From assembly GCA_002633005.1 (NCBI GenBank), contig NMRA01001266.1, positions 1-32,696 of the forward strand: a stretch of DNA of 32,696 bases. Direction: 5' to 3'. Made by a program: the position numbers and the translations under genes. Below are positions 10,611 through 21,800 of the stretch, piece by piece. Origin of the DNA: Phoronis australis. Lineage: Eukaryota > Phoronida > Phoronidae. Each line of letters begins with the position of its first letter. The stretch's first letter is position 1. The notes beneath the pieces are model-generated. The model had not been told where the DNA came from and ran no database searches. It was given only the letters and a program-made list of their open reading frames with translations.

Positions 10611-10915
10611 CAACCCTTCAAGTTAACAGCGCTGAGTATTGGCTGACAGCAGGCTGACTGGCTGGCTAGACTCCACATTGCCCACGGCACAGTCACACCA
10701 GTGTAAATTGTTGATACGGACTGGTTGCAACGGCAAATTTTCGTCTGACGATGACGATGACTGGGTATCACTTTGTGTTGCCTCGGCTCAGTCAAACAGG
10801 TATCCCTGGTGACCCGACATTTCACACTAAAATTTCTTATTCCGACAATATGAAAAACGCTACTTGATTGCACGCTAACACAGGACAGTGACTTGGCCCC
10901 CGCCAAATACGTCAC
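10611..10915 (-). other. MVB12: Probable non-coding first exon of MVB12 (5' UTR)
   Basis: On the minus strand a strong donor (TTG|GTAAGT) places an exon end at 10611; the upstream limit is a guess. It ends in phase for the acceptor at 9008-9009, and joining the two gives an in-frame TGA nine bases before the junction, then ATG at 8987. It therefore looks like a 5' UTR exon. A rival first exon at about 10239-10216 (MMTASQHQ, phase 1) has only a weak GTTGTT donor but sits next to an NRF1-like GC palindrome at about 10268-10282. Transcript data would decide. Confidence 0.4.
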
Positions 10916-12725
10916 GAGACTAAGCAGCGCTCCAAGCCGGTATTTTTTTGAGCTTCGTTAGAGAATATAAGTTTGATTTTTGTTGTTGAATTATTTGAGA
11001 AATTAATCAACAATTCATGGAAAATTATCCAAAATTTACTCAGAATAAAATAGTTCCCTTTTAAGCAGCACTAACTATACCATCTGACACCTGATGCAAG
11101 ATATGACTGCCACCTCCATCTATTGGGCATATTGTCAACTAAGGCGCAATCAAATGCAAATAGAAATGATGAGAAACAACTAACTGGAAACTTGGCCTAA
11201 GGGAAATATTTAGAGGTTAATTTACAGTACAAACATTTCTTTATACACTTAAAACATTGCCTGGTACAGATCGGGACTCGAAAAATTCACACACAATCAC
11301 AGTTGAAATTAAGCAATAATCTGACAAATGGATTGCCCCTCGCCAATTTTGAGCTGTGAAAGGAGGGGAAAGCTGGTCTTGCATTTTAACTGTTTAAATT
11401 ATCCCAAAGTAAAACCCACTGCACCATCTCAGCTATTCCAACTACTTTGAGGCCTTCAACTTGCTTTGTAATGGTCAAATATAATTCTATAGTCCCTAAC
11501 TGCTGACCTGGAGACGATCGCACAACACTTGAAAGGCAAATGAGAATCATGCTACCTCCCCCCCCCCAAAAGCAAGGACGTCCTGGTGGACCATACAGCA
11601 TTGTGAATGTCACTGAGGGCACATTCCAGGACACATATCGGTGTTGCTAACGAGAAATTCAAGGATAACACCACTACGTGATTTGACGTTGACCTTCCCC
11701 AAAATGGAGAGGAGTAAGGGATTGAGAAATTCCAGCTCTGGTTGTGATAATGTAGTACAGATGAATGAAGCCCATCTACGTCCTTTGCTGATCAGCTGTT
11801 GTATCACCACTTACATGACTTTTGCATTTCTGAAAAACACCTTCATTCTTCAAGCCAAGTGGAACTGCCTCTTAACCGAACAGTTTGGACCCTTCACTCT
11901 GACGCGGGGAACCAGGCTCACATCTCATTGTCAATGGATTTTTCGGCTGATCAGTTTGAAGTTTGTAGAGGTATTTTTGACAAGTCATAAGAGCCTCTGT
12001 CAATCACTAGCTAAAGGCCAATAGTCTATTAACTTAATAGTCAGCATAGTACGGTTTTATAGGGGTCGCTTGCGACTCCCAGCCCCAGGTCACATGTAAT
12101 CTCATCAATCTCAGAGGGATGATTGGGCACTGAACCAATCACTTTAACTGTTGAGGCACAATGACCGGTAACAGGGGCTTAAACGGAACCCTCTTCAAAA
12201 CGGCTGCCGAGAATCAATTTTATAAGCCACTGCACCAGACGGGTAGGACTAGGAATGGAATTTATGGATTAGGAGTAAAAAGGTACAGAACCATCTCAAC
12301 TGACGGATCGGCTATAATTGCCTGGTTCTCTAAATAAGATATCAGGGCCTACTATATCCGACCAGGACCTTTAATAACAGAATGTGATGTCTATTACCTG
12401 TGCTTAAAGTCAAATTTAAATAAAAAATTTACATGTCACGAAGACTAAGGTTGCGTACTTCCTCGAAAACGAAACAATAACTTCCTGGTGCACATGCGCA
12501 AATCCCAGCACTACGGGCCACTAAAATAAACAAATTCAGGTTGTAGATATAACGGAAATATGTAATGCAAATATGGAATATATACTTAATTACGATCATA
12601 ATGTAGTTCATATAGCAAATTAATAATATAATTTACATCTTTGAAAGCCATAAGTAATATTCATTTAATCTAATAACCTGCTAACTTTCACAGTCAGTAC
12701 AAACTTTTAAAATTACCCGTTGTTT
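10916..12725. other. Intergenic region between divergent MVB12 and DSN1
   Basis: No conserved exon recognised on either strand. Open frames near 11386-12024 overlap each other on opposite strands and lack splice or domain support. A C-run occurs near 11556-11566. Confidence 0.5.
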
Positions 12726-12755
12726 ATGGCGGAACTTTCGACTGCGCGGAGTTAG
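12726..12755 (+). promoter_or_regulatory. Upstream ORF in the DSN1 leader
   Basis: ATGGCGGAA.. opens a nine-codon frame (MAELSTARS) ending in TAG 19 bases before the DSN1 start. TTTATGGCGG also resembles a YY1 site, which often sits at the start of TATA-less genes. Whether it lies in the mRNA depends on the unknown start site. Confidence 0.4.
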
Positions 12756-12774
12756 CCAGAGGATTTATAAAACC

Positions 12775-12837
12775 ATGGAAGAAGATGAGAATGCGTCACC
12801 TTCCCGAAAGAGGAAGCGAGAATCGCCAGCATTAGAA
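12775..12837 (+). CDS. DSN1: DSN1 exon 1
   Basis: Encodes MEEDENASPSRKRKRESPAL plus E, phase 0 out, donor GTATTT. The RKRKR cluster could be a nuclear localisation signal (inference). Confidence 0.85.
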
Positions 12838-15800
12838 GTATTTTTATGCATGATGCTATCGCTATAACTTGGTTACTGTATGGTTCCTTCGGATTCTAAT
12901 CCCAGAGACAGCCAGTTTCAGACTACTCAGATTCACCGTCACCGAGTCCATCGTTTCTACTTTCTAGCTCTCGGTAGTAGAGACGATGAAGTTCCTATAG
13001 GTGCTTCATACGCCGGAAGCTTTTCGTCGAATTATGCCTCATACTGATTAAAACATCAAAGTCACGTTCTCATAAACACGTTTTGCGCTTAAGTTATGAG
13101 GCCGCCGACGTTTTTTACTTTCTTCCAAATCCACGAAAAGTCAAAAACCCGTTATCAAACTTTTTCTTCGAGTAGTCCCAGTTCATTCAGTTCCCAAAAT
13201 CGGTAAATCACCATTTTCAACACTACGCCCAGCAGGTGGCGTGCACAGTGTTAAAAATAGCGATCGAGTTACTGATTTGGGGAACTAAATGAGTGATTGC
13301 TCGAAGAAAAATTTTAACAACGGGAATATTTGTTCGAGTTGGAAGGAATTAAAAACATTGACGACGTCCAAAGGTGACGCTCTTTGCACAAAACGTATTT
13401 ATAAGAATGTGACCGTGATGTTTTGGTCAGTGCGAGGCATAATTCACCGAAAAGCTTCTGGTGTATGAAGCGCCTATATATAGGAGCTTCATCGTCTCTG
13501 CTCGGCCGAGAGCTGGAGACGATGGCCATTGTCTAGGAGACCGAGAGACTGATAATGAAACTAAAAGCTCTAACACTGTCATATCCAACTAGCTGTATGA
13601 AGACTGAAGTCAAAATACAGCTAGGAACTGCTACTTGTTTGAATATAATGTGGGCAAAGTCCAGCTGTGTGTTGAGCTCCGACAGGCCTCGAAATTGCAC
13701 ACAGCCCAGGTAGTTCTGCTCGTCACCCAGCCGTGACCGGCAGGGGTGCATGCAATACCTGGGAATCTATCGTCACTCACCTTGCCTGTGTCAGGCATTT
13801 AAGTGAAAAACAATCTAATTAACGTCATTTTCCTACGTAATTCTCTGCCTTTTGTAACAAAGAAAAATATGTTGTCGTTTTGAAAACAGTGGACTTATGA
13901 CACACGCATGCATAGTTTCCTAAATTTTTGCGACATGTCTCAGAAGATGATGACAACTTCGCAGCAGCAAAATTTGTTCTGTGCTGGTATCAAAATTCTA
14001 AAAACTTATAATGAAGTGTAACCAGTTCTGATAATTGATAATTTGTTGTGACGTGTACGCAAACTCGTGAAAGAACGAAAGTTGATTGAAGAATCAGCGA
14101 AAAAAACCTGGCCAATAGGTGACGCAATATTTCATGGTGCTGAAAGCTGACACCCAAAATCGCACCACAATTTTAGCAGCAGAATAATGGTAGAACGCCA
14201 ATTTTTCCAACATCGGTAAATAAGTTGGTTTACTCAAGAAAGAATGTAGTTTTTAGTGACACTAATTTTGTGACAGATTATATTAGCCCATGTTTTACCC
14301 ACATGTATTTAATAGTAGCTTTGCGCCAAGACTAATTGTGTAGACAGTGACCACCGTCTCTAGCTGGCCTGAACCAGGGGCAGTGAAGCTCCAGCTGGCA
14401 TACGGAATGTTAAAAATGGCCAGTTGTCGATTTTGGAAACTGAATGAAGGACTGCTCGAAGAAAAAAAAATTGATTAGGGGAGTAGTTGTTCAAGTTGGA
14501 AGGAATTAAAAACACTGACAGCCTCCTAAGGCAATTCTTTATGCAGGAAAGGTATTAATAACAATGTGACTTTGATGTTTTAATCAGTGTGAGGCATAAT
14601 TTGCAGCAAAACTTCTTGCATAGGAAGTGCCTATTTGAGCTTCACCGTCATTGGTTCGAGCCAGCTAGGGACGGTGGTCTCAGTCTAGTGTAGACAGTGT
14701 CACAATATCGATTGGTTCTAGTAGGCAGTGGGCGGTTTGTACACCAGAAGCTTTTCTGCGAGTTATGCCTCGCGCTAATTAATACATCAAAGTCACGTTG
14801 CTATAAGCACCTTTTGCGCATAAAGGGGCACCGTAGGAGGCTGTCAATGTCTTTAATTCCTTCCAATGCAAACTAAAACTCCCGTAATCAAACTTTTTTT
14901 CGTGCAGTCCTTCATTCTGTTGCCCATATTGGCAACTGGCAATTTTCCTACTCCCAAATTCCAGGCTCAATCCAGAATCAAGAGAAATCAATTTTTGCAG
15001 TAGTTTCTGTGTTCCAAATTCTACCGGAGAGACAGTCTTAAAGAAGAGAATATTTACCGAACCATGTGTTTAGCGAGAATGATTAAAACATAACGCAGAT
15101 GGTTTCTTTTCATTCGTAGGAGACATAAGTTTAGTAGCCTGAAAAATGTATCTACAAACGCGCCACATTCGTCATATTATGGATTCTGGTTTTCGCAGAA
15201 TTCTCCTAGTGTACGACGCAAGTCACTACGCCAAGAAGGGAAACGTCGGTCCAGTTTTGTACGTGGCAGAATCAGCAGACAACTTCAGTTGCCAGACGAT
15301 TCAGGTACCGTGGTCTGTTTCATGAAAAGTTAATCAAGACTGCAGACAGAAATTTGTTCTTGCTCTCTCACTTCACAAGTAAATAGCAATGGTCTAGAAA
15401 TAATTTGTTGAATGTTATCCTAGTAACTATTAGTTATGTGTTCATGTATGTTCTAATATAGAATATAGTATCCTTTAGAGGATTTGGATCGGTTCTTTTA
15501 GTTTCAGATTTATTTTCCACGTTATATGTTCTTTACGCTTGTGCTCTTGAGTGAGATTTAGTTATTTTTCTGAGTGGTTGTGTGGAGGCTAAGTCAGTAA
15601 TCATGATACAGACCTGTGATTTGACAAGGAGTTTACTGTTAGTGTAGGGAGCATGAGACATGTCCGTAAGGACAAACGTACTGTTCACATAGCACATCGT
15701 CATTGGAAAGGGTATTGAAAGGGGTTTTGGGAAACACGATGGTGAAAGGGGGTTCTGGTGATGTGATCTGTTCTAGTTGAAGTTTAAGGATACAAAACAA

Positions 15801-18800
15801 GAAGTGGTTACGACACACCCCTAGCAACATCAATTGGAGACAAACAATTTTGATTTATTTGACACAGATGATGTATTGTGGTTGCCTGTTCACTTATGCT
15901 AACACTGGTAACCGAACTGGTAAAATTCTGCTAAAACAACCTTTTAAAAATCTTAAGCTCTGCCACTGCATCTGAGAACCATAATGTTTTTCTAGAACAA
16001 TTTTTGATCAAATGATTTCCCACAGAGATAGTGGTGAGAGTTAGAACCAAGATGACAAAGTCTCCAGGACAATGGTTTTAATATTGGTGGTGGGGTGTTA
16101 AGCAGTCTTGACAAGGGAAGGGGGCAACTTTGAAATTTTGGATGATGTAATATTTGAATGGTCCCAAAGGGAGCCTTCCCTACTGGCTGCGTACAGGAAA
16201 TTTCCCCCAAATAACTTGTTATCACATCCAAAGTAGATTTGTTATTAACGCTTTTGAAAACCTTTGTCAGCAGGGATGAATGTCATGGGAAAATTTTCCA
16301 AACTCACAGCTAGTCAGGAAAGCAAGTGTCTTTGAAAGTCTACAGAACTGATGTTAACTCTGACTAGAATATGACGTTAGGGACTTATAATTGTTTTTTA
16401 TCATAAGCTGTTGAGTTTGTGTATAAACAACCGTTTATTATTGTTTTACCATTGGTCTTGCAATTGTAACTTTAAAGGACAACTCTAATACTGTGGTGAA
16501 TGCTTGTTTTTTAATGCAGTTATATATTTCTTTCTCAGATTTTAGTTGGGACATCCCTAAAGATCTTGCCGAAGATGAACGTCTTGGACAACTTGTCAAA
16601 CTCTGTGCTCAGGTATTGCATTCATCGTTATCATGCTGAAAATTTATAACGAAGAGTCTGGCTGTGTCACTGTTTGAAATCATTTTAGCAACTAGATGTT
16701 GCAGAAGGTTGGAAAAATTCAGCTGTGGCCGACGAAACATTGCTCTCAATTCTTAAGTAAGTCCAGGATAGACTTATTTTTTCCACATATTGTGCTAGAG
16801 TAATATTTCAGAATGTGTGTTATAATATGTCTAGTTGATTTCATATCTCGAAGTTTTGCATTCAGCAAGTACGCAACTGATGGTCTATATTAACTTTCAG
16901 TATACCATACAGAAACTCGGGCAAGAATTTCCAGACCTGGAAAACTTTGATGGATTCAGAATCCAACGTAAGTAAAATTTTCGCGCCATGGTCATGTTTC
17001 TGGCACCTGGTCTGGCCTAGAGGGAAATAAAGGTGGGTAAAGGAAATTTGCCTCCCTCATGCTCTGCCTTAGGGAGACTTAGTTTTTCCCTGACTGTGAC
17101 TTTACTTAATTTTCGTGTATGAACAGTGTAAACGCGTGAATACCTGATCTGGTCTTGTGTAAGGTTGTGTGGGATCCTAGAAAATGTCTAAATCTGGCTA
17201 ACTTTGAAATATCACATCTTGGGTATGACTTACTGGATTCAGATGAAGCTTTCAGGTACTATTCTTTTTACAGTGTTATTCAAAATGCTGTTAAGAATTG
17301 TCTTTACAATGTTCAAATTTTTGCATAAAGAACAAAAAAAATAGGACTTTTATGATTATCTTTTTCATGAAAAAAAATTACCAAATGAAAACAAAATGAT
17401 ATTTTAGGTTAATGTGAGAGCATTTTTGAGGTGTGATCCTGAAAATTTATATGAAATGAAAGTTAACTAGTGTTATTGGTACCATTGTTTTGCAATTAAT
17501 GTACCTTAGTTTCCTTTTTCATCGCAAAATTTCAATAAAAAGATAATGTGACCCTATTATATGGTAAATATCAAATTCTACACACTTTCTATTTTCAGAA
17601 AATTATATTCTTTAACTGGGTTAAAATCAATATTTTTGGACACTCAACAAAATACGCAAACTCATCATTAAGGTCGCACATAAACTTGTCAAATTATAAT
17701 CAGGTCACGTACATGGCTGTCCTTTTTAAACTTGTCTCAAAATCACTGGCCATTGGTGAATTTGTATCACGCCAGACTTTGTGTAGTGTTTATGATTGTT
17801 TTACCCCATTTGTTTCCTGTTTCAGTGACAGATGTTGTGGATAAGACAGTCTCGTCTGCTGCCAGTCAAGGTCTACTGAAGATGGCTTGTTTCAAGGACA
17901 AGTAAATAGAATATTTCTGTATGCAGTGAGGTTAACATACGGAGCATTGAAAATCAAGATCTTTAAAAGTCGTTGGGCATTAAATTGAGTACAACGGGAG
18001 ACAGGGATTTGATTGTGGAATTTTGAAAATTTGGGTATGGAGAAATACCGTGATCAAAGAATTTGTATGCTTTCATGTCTGTGAAATTTGCTGTGCCTAG
18101 CGAGATGTCTCAATAGCTCAGTTAATTGACCTCCAGGAAGGTAAATTATGTTTTGTTCCTGCTGAGGCAGTTAAAATTTTAACCCTCATCGGTTTTTCAT
18201 TAGTCCTAATTGAGCAATTTTGTGGAGAGTCCGTGTTTATCGACCAAGACATGTCATGATGAAAGTCGATCAGACTGTGGTTACATTATGAGAATGGGTT
18301 GGTCATTTGCGCCAATTCCTTTTTTCAACTGGATCATTTGTGTAATCTTGTTTTTGAGGCGTCAACCTGTAAGGACAATACTCTAAATATCTTTATTTTA
18401 CCTCTTAGTCTAGAAGAGCTTATTTCATGTTGACAGTATCGAAATCATTTAATTCGTGTTGTGTTGGTTTGTATGCCAGGTACTTACCCAATCCTGTCAA
18501 TGTAGAGGTGGAAAACACTGCAGCCCAGTATGAAGAATACATTCAAAGGTGAGGGAGCCTGAGTGTTGAACAATTGTTCACAATCTGTGTGTGAAAATAT
18601 TTGATTAAAAGCGTTTTGTTAACTTTGGAATATCATGTCTCAGAAATGGCAGATTTGATTCAGATTCACTTGTTTGTATACTTTGAGCTGTATACTGTTC
18701 ACAGTTATCCAAAAAGGTAATTTTTATGCGCCCACATATTTATATGTGGACGCATTATGCCGTCATCTCTGTCCGTCCGTCCGTCCGGGCGACGTCCGTC

Positions 18801-21800
18801 CGGCGTCCGCTGCTCTATCTCCAAAACCCTTTGACATACGTTCATGAAATTTGGCACATATGTTCCATTCATGAATGGGACGGCATGTGCGAACTTTTGG
18901 ACGGATCCGACTACCGGTGTGCCCCCTAGTGGCAATTTTAGTTTTTTACGCTTACCTTTGTATCTTCAAAAGTCCTGAACGGATTTTCATGAAATTTGGT
19001 ATGTAGGCACCTAGTAGTGAGATGACGCTATCCTGCCGTTTTCGGATGGATTCGACATAGTTTGCGCCACCTAGTGGCCATTTTTACTGTTTTCGAGTCT
19101 GTTTTTGTGCTTCCACCCCTCTATCAACCAAACCGCTCAAAGGATGATTGTGAAAATTGGCATGTATGTGCTTACTATGTAGAGGACGGTTGACGATGAT
19201 TTTCCGACGATTTCGACTACTGTGGCGCCTCCTAGTGGCAGTTTTGTTTTTTTTGCGCCTATGGCTGTATCTCCTAAACCGTTCGCAGGATCTTTACGAA
19301 ATTGTGTAAGTATATTTATATGATGTTAACAACGGAAGATGACGACTTTTGGACGGATCCGACTACCGGTGTGCCCCCTAGTGGCAATTTTAATTTTTTT
19401 ACGCTTACCTTTGTATCTTCACAAGTCCTTATTGGATTTTCATGAAATTTGGTATGTAGGCACCTATTAGTGAGATGACGCTATCCTCCCGTTTTCAGAT
19501 GGATTCGACATAGTTTGCGCCACCTAGTGGCCATTTTTAGTGTTTTCGAGTCTGTTTTTGTGCGTCCACCCCTCTATCAACCAAACCGCTCAAAGGATGA
19601 TTGTGAAAATTGGCATGTATATGCTTACTATGTAGAGGATGGTTGACGATGATTTTCCGACGATTTCGACTACTGTGGCGCCTCCTAGTGGCAGTTTTGT
19701 TTTTTTGCGCCTATGGCTGTATCTCCTAAACCGTTCGCAGGATCTTTACAAATTGTGTAAGTATATTTATATGATGTTAACAACGGAAGATGACGACTTT
19801 TGGTCGGATCCGACTACCGGTGTGCCCCCTAGTGGCAATTTTAGTTTTTTACGCTTACCTTTGTATCTTCAAAAGTATTGAACGGATTTTCATGAAATTT
19901 GGTATGTAGGCACCTATTAGTGAGATGACGCTATCCTACTGTTTTCAGATGGATTCGACGTAGTTTGCGCCACCTAGTGGCCATTTTTACTGTTTTCGAG
20001 TCTGTATTTTTGCGTCCACCCCTCTATCAACCAAACCGCTCAAAGGATGATTGTGAAAATTGGCGTGTATGTGCTTACTATAAGGAAGACAGCTGACAAT
20101 GATTTTCAGACGATTTGGACTACTGTGGCGCCTCCTAGTGGCAGTTTTGTTTTTTTGCGCCCATGGCTGTATCTCCCAAACCGTTTGCAGGATCTTTACT
20201 AAATTTAGCAAGTGTATTTATGTGATGTTGACAACGGACGATGACGACTTTAGGATGATTCTGATTACCGGTATGCCTCTAGTGGCAATTTTAGTATTTG
20301 CCTCTAGTGGCAATTTTAGTATTTTACATTGACCTCTGTATTTTCATAGGTCTTCAGGTGTATACTTTGTGTTACTTCGTGACTGTGAAGGAAAAGTTCC
20401 AAGTAGAAATTTGTTTCTGGCATTCTAATGCTGTGCTAATCTCGTATGTTGGTAAATTTGTTTTTAATTCTATGTTTCTGTGGTGCTTTAAGCAACTGGT
20501 GTATAGGATGTGCTTGTATTATGAAGATTACTCACATTTTGCCCCTAGCCTATTGAGGAGACAATGACCATGCCTTTCCATTTTGCAAAGTATGCCCTCT
20601 ACTGGCCACTTTATGGTACCAATAAACAACCCTAGAAGGATACCGTATGCGGTGCAATTGTGGGCGCATTTCAACGCTCCGCGTTGCTCTTGTAATTGTT
20701 TTAAAGGTGTTCAACTTTTGCAGAGAAACGTAGTATCAAAAAGTTGAACTATGAAAACATCAAAGTTGTATTATGCGACAATAAAAAATAATTCCGAAAA
20801 CTATACCACGTTTTCTCCTGTGCAGGCAGATCAGTCAAAAAAATCTACATGCTTTCTACTTCCTGTAAATTTGTATTTTTCTGAATTAAATTTTACTTGG
20901 CTCACTGCGAAGTTGTTGGGACGCCTGCCCTGCCCATGTGATCCTGGAAACGTGTCTGTGCGTGGGTGTTTTTATTCCGTTTTGACAAGTAACTACATCG
21001 TCACTATGTTGGCGTCCTTTGTAACATGGAACATCAGAACGCTGAACTCAATATCCCATTTTACAGAATATAAAAATATCACATTAAATGGCTATTTAGT
21101 GTCATGCGACTGGTCACTCTGTAAACTAATCCTTAGTACTCATCGATGGTTCAAAAGGGATGAAAACATTGTTTTAATAGAGAATTGATGTTCTTGTTTC
21201 GTTTTACAGTATGATTAAAAACAAATGATGGGAAACACCTCCTTTTCCTGTCTCCTGCCTGGAAGTTTCTCTGCAGTCATGATGGTGATCCGTCATTGTG
21301 ACTATGACTGTTTTAAATATTATATTTGGTGTATGATTCCGGAAAGTCGAACTAATTAAACTGTCAATTTACAGGCTTGAGAAGGAAAGCTCGTCCTGGG
21401 AAACTCTAGTCAGTTCACATGAAGAGGAATCCAAAACAGCAATATTGTAAGTTACGAAAAAGATAATTACAAACACCTGATGGAAGACTCTACTGTAGTG
21501 AGAAATCTTCCTCATAATCCAGTTTTAAATTGTGTTGGGAAACAAGGACCAATGTTTTGCTTGCTCGACTTGATGGAGGTGTCATGTATTAATTTCTTTC
21601 ATTCGCAAATATTTCTCACCTGACCTTTGACCTTTACACGAATTTGTTGAATATCCCATCACTCAACAGCAAATAAAAATGCTTTTAAATTCTGCTGCCA
21701 TCCAAATTGTGTGTGTGTCCTTGAACTAAGACATGGCATAATGTAGAGACAATTTATTTGAAGGAGTCAATGAGTCACCATGGATAAAAGGTTCCCTGTG

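Noticed and set aside
18118-18180. tRNA gene suggested by TAGCTCAGTTAATTGA
   Set aside because: Only an A-box-like string; no B-box or cloverleaf follows.
18726-20700. Helitron
   Set aside because: The 3' hairpin is followed by CTCTTGTAATT, not a CTRR end, and there is an inverted pair at the ends; superfamily left open.
20751-21188. 145-codon plus-strand frame, the longest in the window, in a DSN1 intron
   Set aside because: No recognisable domain or signal, AT-rich composition like the intron, no splice or promoter support. Best read as chance or an old repeat remnant.
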